NCBI GenBank assembly: GCA_016715365.1
Contig: JADKAM010000004.1
Span: 434,001 to 498,000 of the forward strand
Length of the DNA stretch: 64,000 nt
Direction: 5' to 3'
From: Chitinophagaceae bacterium
GTDB taxonomy: Bacteria; Bacteroidota; Bacteroidia; Chitinophagales; Chitinophagaceae
Under the pieces are notes generated by a model. That model had not been told where the DNA came from and ran no database searches. It saw only the letters and a program-made list of their open reading frames with translations. A program made the translations under genes and the position numbers. Below are positions 7,832-17,235 of this stretch, in pieces. The stretch's first letter is position 1. Each line of letters opens with the position of its first letter.

Positions 7832-9840
7832 TTAGCGGAATACTACACCTCCTAACGCAGGAAGGTGGATATTTATTTCATAAATGCCTTTCTTTTTATC
7901 CACCAGCGTAACCTGTGGTGATGGATTGAATACATTACCGGTTCCCCAGTATTGTACACTGTCGCTGTTAAATACCTCTGTCCATACAGCTTTGCCCTTC
8001 ACTTTAATCTTCCAGTCTCTCCTTACCACAGGTGTAAGGTTTAAAACAATCAACATATCATTGTTTTTATTCTTTCCCTTTCGCATATAAGCTACAACTG
8101 ACTCGGAGCGGTGGTTCAGATCTATCCACTCAAAACCCTTGGTATTATATTGCAACTCATGGAGAGCGGGTTCATTTTTATATAACCCATTTAAGTCTTT
8201 TACACAATCCTGCATTTGCCGGTGGCAATCAAACTGCAGCAGTTCCCAATCCAGTTCCGATTTATAATTCCATTCGGTGGTTTGGGCAAACTCGTTACCC
8301 ATAAACAAGAGTTTGGCGCCCGGGTGTGTAAACATGTACGTGTATAAAAGGCGCAGGGTTGCAAATTTCTGCCATTCATCACCGGGCAGTTTGTACAGCA
8401 TCGGGCTTTTGCCATGTACCACTTCATCATGACTGAAAGGCAGCATAAAATTTTCGTCGAAATAATACATCATGCTGAACGAAAACTTATCCTGGTGAAA
8501 CTGCCGCATCAGCGGATCCATCTTAAAATAGTCAAGCGTATCATGCATCCAGCCCATCATCCACTTCATGCCAAAGCCAAGCCCACCGGCTGTTGTAGGC
8601 TTCGATATTTTTGGCCAGTCGCTGGCTTCTTCTGCAATGGTTTGTACATCCGGAAAATCGCGGTAAACCGTTTCATTAAAATGTTTGATGAATTCTATGG
8701 CTTCCAGGTTGCCGTTGCCGCCAAATTTATTGGGTGTCCACTCTCCTTCCTTGCGGGAATAATCGAGCCGCAGAATGGAGTTAACCGCATCAACCCGTAT
8801 GCCATCTACATGAAACTGATCGAGCCAGAAACGGGCACTGCTTATAAGAAATGAACGCACTTCTCCCCTGGCATAATTAAAAATATAACTGTTCCAGTCC
8901 TGGTGATAACCCATGGTCATGTCGGCATACTCATAGGTATGCGTGCCATCAAACATAAATAAACCATGTGCATCATAGGGAAAATGTGAAGGCACCCAAT
9001 CCAATATTACGCCAATATCCTGTTGATGAAAAGCATCAACCAGATCCCGGAAATCGTCGGGTGTTCCAAAACGTGATGTGGCTGCAAAGTAACCGGTGCC
9101 CTGGTATCCCCAGCTGCCATCAAAAGGGAATTCCATAACCGGCATCAGCTCTACATGCGTAAAACCCATTTTTTTTACATAAGGTACCAGGTGATCTTTA
9201 AGTTCAACATAGCTGTTAAAACTTTCCTCATCGGTTTTAACGGGACGCATCCAGCTGCCCAGGTGTACTTCATATACACTCCAGGGCGCATTCAGCGCAT
9301 TGTGTTTTTTTCTTTTCTTCATCCAGGCTGCATCATTCCATGGATGTGTTGAATGCCAGGTAATAGAAGCTGTTGCAGGCCTTAATTCGCAATATTGTCC
9401 ATAAGGATCTGTCTTTTTTAAAATGGCACCTTTAAATCCTTTGATATAATATTTATAGGTTTCCCCGGCTTTAATATGGGGGATAAAACCTTCCCAGATG
9501 CCTGATTTATCGAGCCGCACAAAAAGCGGATGAATTTTTTTTTCCAGCCATTAAACCCGCCAATAACATAAACCTTTGTTGCATTGGGAGCCCACACAGC
9601 AAAATAAAAACCGGGTGTATTTAAAACTTCTCTGTAATGACTGCCAAATTTTTGATAGCCATTATAAAATGTACCGTTCTTAAAATTGTCAATGTCTTCA
9701 TCTGTAAATAAAGAAAAGTTCCAAACTGGTTTTGTGGAATCTATAAAATGTGCTTCTTCATATTTTAAAGGCACAGGATTGGCTGCATTCTTTTTTTTCT
9801 CTTTAGAGTTTGTTACCGGCTGTCGTTTAGATGTTGCCAT
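7832..9840 (-). CDS. glgB: 1,4-alpha-glucan branching enzyme, reading frame broken at an A9 run
   Basis: The enzyme adds alpha-1,6 branches to glycogen. The gene is split: codons from 9840 give a Lys-rich tail and the start of the N-terminal CBM48 domain ('FAVWAPNATKVYVIGGFNGW'), then the frame is lost at nine A residues (9535-9543). From there the next frame continues 'VRLDKSGIWEGFIP' through the GH13 barrel with the nucleophile Asp in 'GIRVDAVNS', the acid Glu in 'TIAEEASDW' and the transition-state pair in 'FSHDEVVHG'. Total span is 2009 nt; one more A would give 2010 nt (669 codons plus stop), a normal GlgB length. So this is a single-base loss, a sequencing error, or slippage at A9. Confidence 0.93.
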
Positions 9841-9985
9841 TTATAGAATTGCCTTTTAAATGTTTAATTTAAATATGCACTTTTGATTTAACGTAAATTT
9901 AAGAATTACGATTTAGTTTATAAGATTTATTGTTCCATCTTTAACTAAGAATTTAGTTTTAGCCATAACCCAATCCAACTACTGT

Positions 9986-12751
9986 ATGTCAAAGCTCTCT
10001 GCAATGCTCTTAGCGGTCTTGTTTTTTTCTTTTAATACCCAGGCCCAAACAATTTCCGTATCCGGTGCTGTTGAAGATACCATACACCAAAAAGGTGTTC
10101 CCAATGCAGTTGTTGCGTTGCTTTCGGCTAAAGATTCGGTGTTGTATAAATTTGCCCGTACAGATGTAAATGGCAAATACAACATCGTAAATCTGAAGGC
10201 GGGTGATTATATTGTAATGACAACCCACCCCTATTTTGCGGATGTGCTTTTTACACTTGCATTAAAAGATGCAGAAACAGCCATTCCCAGGATTGCACTC
10301 ACATCCAAAAGCAAATTACTGGAAGAAGTAATTGTTAAAACCGGAACTCCGATAAAGATCAAGGGAGATACCACTGTTTACACAGCCGATAGTTTTAAAG
10401 TAAGGGCAGGCGCCAATGTAGAGGAGTTATTAAAGAAGCTGCCGGGTATACAGGTTGATAAAGATGGTAAGATAACTGCTATGGGCGAACAGGTGAAAAA
10501 AGTTTTGGTAGATGGTGAGGAATTTTTTGGTGATGACCCGGGTATTGCCACCAAAAATTTACGGGCTGATATTGTTAAGGAGGTAGAAGTATTTGATAAA
10601 AAAAGCGACCAGGCAGCATTTACCGGTATTGACGACGGCATAAAAGATAAAACCATCAACCTTAAGCTGAAAGACAATGCCAAGAAAGGATATTTTGGGA
10701 AGGCAGAGGCCGGTACCGACTTTAAGAATTATTACAACAACAGCATCATGGCCAATGCTTTTAAAGGAAAGCGCAAGATTGCCGCTTATGGCATTATGAG
10801 CAATACCGGTAAAACCAACCTTGATTGGGAAGACCAGAATAATTACGGAGGCGGTATGGGCGATAATATGGTGGTACAGGATAATGGCGATGTTTATTTT
10901 ATGGGCGGCGGTGGCGAAGATAATTATTATGGCGGCCGAAGCGGTATTCCGCAAAACTGGAATGGAGGCCTGCACTACAGCAATAAATTTAATAACAGCA
11001 AGCAGATACTCAACAGTGGGTACAAAATTTCTAAAGTGAATAGTCCAAGTGGTGAAAGAACTTATACAACCAATTTTGTGGGAGATTCTTCCTTTTCATC
11101 CAATAAAATAACCAGCGGTTTTTCATCAAAATTGAAACAAAGCCTTAATGTTAGTTTTGAAACCAATATTGATTCATCCAATTCGCTGAAATTTACTGCC
11201 AGGGGAAACCTGAACAATACAAAATCCAACAGTACCTATAACCTTCAGTCTTTAAATTCCAAATCATTATTAATAAACAACAGCAGCCGTACAACCAGCA
11301 GTACCATAGATAATTCAGCATTAAATACCAACCTGCTCTGGAAACATAAATTTAAAAAACTGGCCCGTACACTTACCATAAATGCCAGTTACAATCTTAG
11401 TAATTCAAATACCGACAGTTATCTTTTTTCAAAAAATGATTATTATGATAATGGGATCCCTTACCGGATTGACACAACTGACCAGGAGAATAAACGGGAA
11501 AATAAATCGAATACTTTTGCAACCACCATTACGTATACAGAGCCGCTTGCAAAAGACTTTTTTATGTCTTTAACTTATAACTACAGTAATTCAAGCAATT
11601 CAAATAACAGGTTTACCTATGAACAGGATATCAATCAAAAGTACACAGTTCGTATTGATTCGCTGAGTAACTCGTTTTTGTTTAAACAGGTAAACAACAG
11701 GCCGGGCATCAGCTTCCGGGTAGTTAAAAAGAAATACAATTACAGTATTGGTACATCGGTATCCTTTAATCATTTTGAACAAAATAACCGCAGTACCAAT
11801 CTTTTACGGAAGTATAATTTCACCAACTTCTTTCCCAATGCATCTTACTATAAAAAACTAAGCGGCTATGGTGGTATACGCGTTAATTACAACGGATCTT
11901 CCAACGCTCCTACCCTTGATCAGTTGCAGCCCATTGTAGATAATTCCGATCCTTTATATCAGTATGTGGGTAATCCGGATCTTAAGCAATCATTCAGGCA
12001 TAATGTTAACCTGAACTATAATTTTTACAATGTGCTTAAGGAAAAAGGTATGTGGGCAGGTGTTTACGGAGGCTTTACCCAAAATGCTTTTGTAAACCAA
12101 AGTATCATTGATAATACCGGTAAAACAACTTCCAAAACGGTTAATGCAAACGGCAATTATAATTTTGGCCTGTATTCAGATTATAACTTTAAATGGAAAA
12201 AACCAAATATCCGCATTTCATTTGGGCCTAATGCTAATATTTCCAGAAATATAACTTTCATTAACGGTCAAAAAGCCGTAAATACCAATACTAACTATGG
12301 TTTCCAGTTTGGGATAAGTAAACAAAAAGAAAAGAAATATGATATTTCACTGAACCCTGAAGTAAGCTGGGTTAAGGCAAAAAATTCGATCAGTTCTTCA
12401 GCCTCTGCCAATTACTGGCAGGTGGGTATACGGGGAGATGTAGAAATTACTTTCTTGAAAAAATTCAGGTTTGAAACAGATGCTAATTTTAAAGCCAAAC
12501 AAAAAAATCCAAATTTCCCTGCTAAAAATCAATACACCATCTGGAATGCTTCTTTAAGCCGGTTCCTGTTTAAGGAAGTATTGGAAGCATCAGTTTCTGT
12601 AAATGATATCTTAAATGAAAACCGTGGGTATGACAGAACTTTTAATGATTACCGCTTCACCGAAACATATTACAATACGTTAAAAAGATTCTGGATGGTA
12701 ACCCTAACCTGGAATTTTTCGAAGAATGGTAAACCTGCTTCCGATTTTTAA
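9986..12751 (+). CDS. TonB-dependent-receptor-like outer-membrane beta-barrel protein with carboxypeptidase-regulatory-like domain
   Basis: 921 aa. Signal peptide (about 1-20, 'FSFNTQAQ'), then an Ig-like carboxypeptidase regulatory domain (about 22-110: 'SGAVEDTIHQKGVPNAVVALL'-like start, 'LKAGDYIVMTTHPYF'), a plug-like domain (about 125-225: 'DTTVYTADSFKVRAGANVEE', 'LPGIQVDKDGKI', 'KKVLVDGEEFFGDDP'), then a long beta-barrel rich in aromatic strands, Asn and Ser, ending 'VTLTWNFSKNGKPASDF'. This is the 'outer membrane beta-barrel family' that in Bacteroidota usually pairs with a GLPGLI protein, as here 20 bp downstream. Cargo is unknown. Confidence 0.85.
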   Translation: MSKLSAMLLAVLFFSFNTQAQTISVSGAVEDTIHQKGVPNAVVALLSAKDSVLYKFARTDVNGKYNIVNLKAGDYIVMTTHPYFADVLFTLALKDAETAIPRIALTSKSKLLEEVIVKTGTPIKIKGDTTVYTADSFKVRAGANVEELLKKLPGIQVDKDGKITAMGEQVKKVLVDGEEFFGDDPGIATKNLRADIVKEVEVFDKKSDQAAFTGIDDGIKDKTINLKLKDNAKKGYFGKAEAGTDFKNYYNNSIMANAFKGKRKIAAYGIMSNTGKTNLDWEDQNNYGGGMGDNMVVQDNGDVYFMGGGGEDNYYGGRSGIPQNWNGGLHYSNKFNNSKQILNSGYKISKVNSPSGERTYTTNFVGDSSFSSNKITSGFSSKLKQSLNVSFETNIDSSNSLKFTARGNLNNTKSNSTYNLQSLNSKSLLINNSSRTTSSTIDNSALNTNLLWKHKFKKLARTLTINASYNLSNSNTDSYLFSKNDYYDNGIPYRIDTTDQENKRENKSNTFATTITYTEPLAKDFFMSLTYNYSNSSNSNNRFTYEQDINQKYTVRIDSLSNSFLFKQVNNRPGISFRVVKKKYNYSIGTSVSFNHFEQNNRSTNLLRKYNFTNFFPNASYYKKLSGYGGIRVNYNGSSNAPTLDQLQPIVDNSDPLYQYVGNPDLKQSFRHNVNLNYNFYNVLKEKGMWAGVYGGFTQNAFVNQSIIDNTGKTTSKTVNANGNYNFGLYSDYNFKWKKPNIRISFGPNANISRNITFINGQKAVNTNTNYGFQFGISKQKEKKYDISLNPEVSWVKAKNSISSSASANYWQVGIRGDVEITFLKKFRFETDANFKAKQKNPNFPAKNQYTIWNASLSRFLFKEVLEASVSVNDILNENRGYDRTFNDYRFTETYYNTLKRFWMVTLTWNFSKNGKPASDF

Positions 12752-12771
12752 ATGATAACTAAACTGATTGT

Positions 12772-13497
12772 ATGAAATATATTTTTTGCATAGCTGTTAT
12801 ATTTTGCTTCAAAAACACAGAGGCACAGGTTTTTATTGACAAAGGGATGATAGAATACGAAGTAAAAGTGAATAACCATAAAGCCATGGGTGAAGGAACC
12901 TGGGCCGACATGATGAGAGACAAATTTCCGAAACTGTCAACCAGCTATTACCAGCTTACCTTTAATGCAGATAAAAGTATTTACCTGTTTAACCGTAAAG
13001 ATGAAAAAACAAAGATGCCCTGGGGAAATGAAGGAGAAGACAATGTCTGGTATAATGATTATAAAAACGAAAGCTTTATTCAGCAAAAATCTGTGTTTGG
13101 CGATACTTATATTTTAACCGACAGCCTGATTAAAATTGATTGGAAGATGACCAACGAAACCAGGGAGATTGCAGGGTTTAACTGCAGGAAAGCCGTTGGC
13201 AAATTATTCGATAGTGTGTATGTATTTGCTTTTTATACAGATGAAATTACGGTAAGTGGCGGGCCAATGGGTTTACATGGTTTACCCGGTATGATACTGG
13301 GAATTACCATTCCCCGAATGTTCAGCAGTTGGGTAGCAACCAAGCTGGAAATAAACGGCATTAATTACAATGCCTTAAACACGCCTCCCACCAAAGGCAA
13401 AAAGAAAAAGGCAAAAGAACTACAGGAAACTGCAGTGAAAGTTACTAAAGAATGGGGCAGCTGGGGCCAACAGGCAGTTTGGGGAATATTTTTGTAA
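12772..13497 (+). CDS. GLPGLI family protein
   Basis: 241 aa with a short signal peptide (about 1-18). The family name motif is present in the form 'GPMGLHGLPGMILGI' near residues 165-179, and the upstream segment 'GFNCRKAVGKLFDS...FAFYTDEI' matches the conserved core. It lies 20 bp behind the beta-barrel receptor, the usual Bacteroidota pairing, so the two should be co-transcribed and probably act together in the cell envelope. Molecular function of the family is not established as far as I know. Confidence 0.88.
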   Translation: MKYIFCIAVIFCFKNTEAQVFIDKGMIEYEVKVNNHKAMGEGTWADMMRDKFPKLSTSYYQLTFNADKSIYLFNRKDEKTKMPWGNEGEDNVWYNDYKNESFIQQKSVFGDTYILTDSLIKIDWKMTNETREIAGFNCRKAVGKLFDSVYVFAFYTDEITVSGGPMGLHGLPGMILGITIPRMFSSWVATKLEINGINYNALNTPPTKGKKKKAKELQETAVKVTKEWGSWGQQAVWGIFL

Positions 13498-13525
13498 GAA
13501 GGTCGATGCCAATCGTTGATATGAT

Positions 13526-13610
13526 ACCCTTTCAGAGATAGGATTTCCTACGCTATGTTTCTTTTCGATGGGCTACACACATTATTAGTATATTATACCC
13601 TTTTAGGGTT
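13526..13610 (-). repeat. REP unit of the GCCCTGAAAGGGC family, diverged
   Basis: Two worn copies of the bounding palindrome (ACCCTTTCAGAGAT at 13526 and ACCCTTTTAGGGTT at 13597-13610) bracket a middle segment, in the opposite orientation to the copies at 13644 and 14330. It is the most decayed of the four units around the transposase remnant. Confidence 0.5.
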
Positions 13611-13643
13611 GTTTTTATGATTAGTAGATGAATTATTTTTACT

Positions 13644-13730
13644 GCCCTGAAAGGGCATAATATGCTAACGTCCCGTGCAGCGGGACGATAACGGAAATCT
13701 TCAAACCCAAGCCCTGAAAGGGCGATATAG
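13644..13730 (+). repeat. REP unit A next to the IS200-like transposase
   Basis: 87-bp unit: palindrome GCCCTGAAAGGGC (13644-13656), central stem CGTCCCG / CGGGACG with loop TGCAG (13669-13687), then a second GCCCTGAAAGGGC (13711-13723). It ends exactly at the last base before the transposase stop codon. The copy at 14330-14416 matches it over almost its whole length in the same orientation. Confidence 0.85.
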
Positions 13731-14183
13731 TTAATCCCACACATATCTTTCATCATATTCTACATTATATTTTTTTAGGAATGCCCTGTATTCATCCTGA
13801 AATGTTTTTTTACTATGATGTTCATGCTGACTGACAATGTATTCAATAACTGTATCTACTTCTGATGGATTAACAGAGAATGCACCATATCCATCCTGCC
13901 ATTAAAAGTTTTTCAGTAACTCATCTTTTGTCTTCATCCATTTTGATGAATGAGATTTTACTTCCTCTAATAGTTTCATCAGCGCAATTTTCTTCGATAG
14001 CATACAGAGGATATGAATATGATCTGTATAACCACCAATTTTTATTGGTTGACAATCTAAATTCTTACAAATTCCTCCAAGGTAACTATGGAGTTCATGT
14101 TCATATTGTGGAAGAATGATTGGTTGGCGATGCTTGGTACTGAATACGATGTGAATGTAATTTTTTACCAGTGATTGTCCCAT
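13731..14183 (-). pseudogene. IS200-like (Y1/HUH) transposase with an in-frame stop codon
   Basis: The span is 453 nt, or 150 codons plus stop, the normal size of an IS200/IS605-type TnpA. The first 93 codons are intact, from 'MGQSLVKNYIHIVFSTKHRQ' through the HUH motif 'DHIHIL'. Codon 94 is TAA (13902-13904), where relatives have an aromatic residue before 'WQDGYGAFSV'. The frame then continues unbroken for 56 codons, through 'DTVIEYIVSQHEHH', which holds the expected catalytic Tyr, to a stop at 13731. The truncated product would have the metal site but no nucleophile. It is flanked on both sides by REP units. Confidence 0.85.
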
Positions 14184-14197
14184 GGGGTTTGAATTAC

Positions 14198-14276
14198 GCC
14201 CTTTCAGGGCTGGTTAAGTTTTCATGCTTTTTCGACGGACAATGCCCATCGTTATCAGCTTATGCCCTTTCAGGGC
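14198..14276 (-). repeat. REP unit in inverted orientation upstream of the transposase remnant
   Basis: Two perfect GCCCTTTCAGGGC palindromes (14198-14210 and 14264-14276) bracket a diverged central stem (CGACGGACAATGCCCATCG). It has the same build as units A and B but reads in the opposite direction. Confidence 0.75.
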
Positions 14277-14329
14277 TGAAAAGCATTTCCTCAAATCACA
14301 AATACAAAATATAGCCTTATTTGTTAATA

Positions 14330-14416
14330 GCCCTGAAAGGGTATAATATGCTAACGTTCCGTGCAGCGGGACGATACCGGAAACCTTCAATTCCAAGCCC
14401 TGTAAGGGCGAAATAA
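14330..14416 (+). repeat. REP unit B between the transposase remnant and glgC
   Basis: Direct copy of unit A: GCCCTGAAAGGG, 'TATAATATGCTAACG', a central stem-loop with the shared 'CCGTGCAGCGGGACGATA', and a closing GCCCTGTAAGGGC. It ends at the base before the glgC stop codon. Together with unit A it encloses the transposase remnant. Confidence 0.85.
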
Positions 14417-15694
14417 CTATATCACAAAACCATCCGGTATTATAGCTCTCTTTTTAAGAACCACAATTCCGTCCTTAACTGCATACAATGCATGATCGGT
14501 ATCTGCTAAATGAGCACCACCGGTAATGCTTACATTGTTACCAATGCGGCAGTCTTTATCTATGATGGCATTCTCAATGCGACAATTTTCACCAATACCC
14601 AGTTTGGGTATATTTCTTTCGAGTGAATGTGCCATTTCGGGAATGGTTTCGTAGTAGTCACTGCCCATGATATAAGAACTGATGATCTCTGTACCCTTTC
14701 CAATTCTTGTCCGGATACCGATTACACTGCTTACGATCCGGGATGCATCAATGATGGAACCTTCGGCCAGGATACTGTGCTCAACCTGCGTATTGCCAAT
14801 CTTCATCGGTGGCAGCATACGGGCACGGCTGAATATGGCCCGGTTGTTATCAAACAGGTTAAATGGTGGAATTTCAAGCGTTAAAGCCAGGTTGGCTTCA
14901 TAAAAAGAATAAATGTTTCCAATATCGGTCCAGTAACCATCGTACTGAAAACTCACCACTTTTTTGTTGCTGATTGAATCCGGAATGATCTCTTTTCCAA
15001 AATCAGTGGCGTCTTTCTTATCTATCAGTAACTCATCAAACAACATTTTGCGGTTGAAAATATAAATACCCATGGATGCCAGGTATTTACGGCCCTGCGA
15101 CTGCATTTCATCACCGGTATCACTTTCCCATTGATCTAATAATTCTTTTGCGGGCTTTTCAATAAAAGAGGTTATTAAATTATCGTCATTTGCTTTTAAT
15201 ATCCCGAATTCCGGAGCTTCCCGTTCGCCAACAGGTATGGTTGCTATCGAAATATCGGCTCCTTTTGCAATATGGTTTTCAAACATTTCCCTGAAGTCCA
15301 TCTGGTAAAGCTGATCGCCGCTTAAAATTAAAACATACTCAAAATCGTTGTTCTGGATATGTTTTAAAGATTGCCGCACAGCATCTGCGGTACCCTGGAA
15401 CCATCCAAGGCTGTCGGGTGTCTGTTCGGCAGCCAGGATATCAACAAAGCCACTGCTGAAAGCACTGAACTGGTATGCATTTTTTATATGCTTGTTTAAA
15501 GATGCCGAGTTGTACTGGGTAAGTACAAACATGCGGTTGATGTTTGAGTTGATACAATTTGAAATAGGAATATCAACCAACCGGTATTTACCGCCAATGG
15601 GTACTGCGGGTTTACTACGTGTTGATGTAAGTGGATACAGGCGGCTGCCGGCGCCACCTCCAAGTATTACGGCTATTACTGATTTACTTATCAT
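14417..15694 (-). CDS. glgC: Glucose-1-phosphate adenylyltransferase
   Basis: 425 aa. The enzyme makes ADP-glucose from ATP and glucose-1-phosphate, the first committed step of glycogen synthesis. The nucleotide-binding start 'LGGGAGSRLYPLTSTRSKPA' is intact, followed by the sugar-binding 'GDQLYQMDFREM', 'SFIEKP' and 'ASMGIYIFNRKML', and a C-terminal left-handed beta-helix of hexapeptide repeats (about 295-425) that usually carries the allosteric site. It is the second gene of a glgA-glgC operon (6-bp gap). Confidence 0.97.
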   Translation of the reverse strand: MISKSVIAVILGGGAGSRLYPLTSTRSKPAVPIGGKYRLVDIPISNCINSNINRMFVLTQYNSASLNKHIKNAYQFSAFSSGFVDILAAEQTPDSLGWFQGTADAVRQSLKHIQNNDFEYVLILSGDQLYQMDFREMFENHIAKGADISIATIPVGEREAPEFGILKANDDNLITSFIEKPAKELLDQWESDTGDEMQSQGRKYLASMGIYIFNRKMLFDELLIDKKDATDFGKEIIPDSISNKKVVSFQYDGYWTDIGNIYSFYEANLALTLEIPPFNLFDNNRAIFSRARMLPPMKIGNTQVEHSILAEGSIIDASRIVSSVIGIRTRIGKGTEIISSYIMGSDYYETIPEMAHSLERNIPKLGIGENCRIENAIIDKDCRIGNNVSITGGAHLADTDHALYAVKDGIVVLKKRAIIPDGFVI

Positions 15695-15700
15695 ATAGTT

Positions 15701-17122
15701 TTATTTAAGCTGAATTGATTGATATAAGTCGATATATTTTTCTGCGCTTTTTTCCCAACTGTTGTCAATCTGCATGATCTGCTTAATAAGTTCTGTCATC
15801 TTTTCTTTATCATCATACAACTCAACAGCACGATGAATGGAATAAGTAATATCCCAGACACTGGCATGATTAAAACGGATGCCAAATCCACCAGGCTCGC
15901 CAAAATCTATCACCGTATCTTTTAATCCACCTGTACTTCTTACAATAGGTATGGTTCCATACCGGAGGGCATACATCTGGTTCAATCCGCAGGGCTCTAC
16001 CCTGCTGGGCATTAATAAAAAATCGGCGCCGGCATACATCTGGTGCGACAGTTTTTCGTTGTATCCTATTCTTGAATTGTAGAAACCGGCAAAACCTTCG
16101 GTTAAATAAGTTAAATGATCTTCAACACGTTTATCACCACTGCCCAGGATTAAAAAATTCATTCTTTTTCCCAACTGGCTTATAGAATCGGTTATGGCCT
16201 GCGGTAAAAGGTCAGCTGCTTTTTCACCAACCAGTCTTCCGATGTAAACAAAAAGTGGTAATGTCTCATCCAGCTTAAAATCTTTACAAAGCTTTTTCTT
16301 GTTTAATTTTTTTCCTGTTGCAGCATCTTTAACTGAAAAATTATCGAGTATATAAGTATCGTTTTCGGGATTCCAGACAACCGTATCAATGCCATTCAGT
16401 ATACCTGATGACTTTGCTCTTTCCATTCTGAATAATTGTTCCAGGCCGTTTGCCTGTTGGGTAAGTTCTTCCATATAACTGGGACTCACGGTGGTTACCC
16501 TGTCGGCACATTTTACTGCACAGGCAAGCGGGTTTATTGTATTGTTCCATTCCAGTAAACCTCCCTGCCAGCTATCCCAGGAAGGAATATAATTACTTTT
16601 ATCCCAGCTCATCCAGCCCTGGTATTGTGCATTGTGAATGGTAAGAATGGTGGGCACTTCAGCCAGGTGACGGTAATCAAAACAATTACGCATCATAAAC
16701 GGAATAAGGCCTGTATGATGATCATGCACATGCACTGCATCCGGCCTGTGCTCCCAATGGCTTAGCCAGTCTACCACTGCAATCTGAAATGCAGTGAAGC
16801 GTTCGGTATCGTCATCATAACTGTATACATTTTCACGGTCAAGCAAACCATAAATATCTACACAGTACAGATCAAAGTCCAGCTTATTGGTTTTTTCTTT
16901 AATGATGGTGTAATCAAAATGAGCATCGCCCATCATAAATCCGCCTTTGTGTTCAACGTTCCATTCATTTTCGTACAGAAACTTTGTACGGTGCATGGGC
17001 ACAACTACTTTGGCTATATGGCCAAGCTGTTGCTGGTATTTGGGCAGTGTGCCTACTACATCAGCAAGTCCTCCAACTTTTGCATAAGGGTAACATTCGG
17101 CACTAACGTGTAAAATTTCCAT
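15701..17122 (-). CDS. glgA: Glycogen synthase (ADP-glucose dependent, GT5)
   Basis: 473 aa. It transfers glucose from ADP-glucose to the growing alpha-1,4-glucan. The N-terminal 'AECYPYAKVGGLADVVGTLP' holds the K-x-G-G-L substrate loop; 'VHVHDHHTGLIPF' and the C-terminal GT-B signature 'RVEPCGLNQMYALRYGTIPI' with the catalytic Glu are also present, as is 'RSTGGLKDTV'. It leads the glgA-glgC operon; glgB lies about 6 kb further downstream on the same strand, separated by a receptor pair and a transposase remnant. Confidence 0.96.
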   Translation of the reverse strand: MEILHVSAECYPYAKVGGLADVVGTLPKYQQQLGHIAKVVVPMHRTKFLYENEWNVEHKGGFMMGDAHFDYTIIKEKTNKLDFDLYCVDIYGLLDRENVYSYDDDTERFTAFQIAVVDWLSHWEHRPDAVHVHDHHTGLIPFMMRNCFDYRHLAEVPTILTIHNAQYQGWMSWDKSNYIPSWDSWQGGLLEWNNTINPLACAVKCADRVTTVSPSYMEELTQQANGLEQLFRMERAKSSGILNGIDTVVWNPENDTYILDNFSVKDAATGKKLNKKKLCKDFKLDETLPLFVYIGRLVGEKAADLLPQAITDSISQLGKRMNFLILGSGDKRVEDHLTYLTEGFAGFYNSRIGYNEKLSHQMYAGADFLLMPSRVEPCGLNQMYALRYGTIPIVRSTGGLKDTVIDFGEPGGFGIRFNHASVWDITYSIHRAVELYDDKEKMTELIKQIMQIDNSWEKSAEKYIDLYQSIQLK

Positions 17123-17235
17123 ACATTATTTATTGCCGTTCAATTTACCAATCATTTTGATGCAAACCAATTTGAATCGAAATATTTTTCTCAATGATTT
17201 ATTTATTCTATTTTCAACCACTAAAAATAAACGAT

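Noticed and set aside
13669..13687. The CGTCCCG/CGGGACG stem as a terminator of the GLPGLI or transposase genes.
   Set aside because: It is the centre of a REP unit present in several copies and lacks a T-tract.
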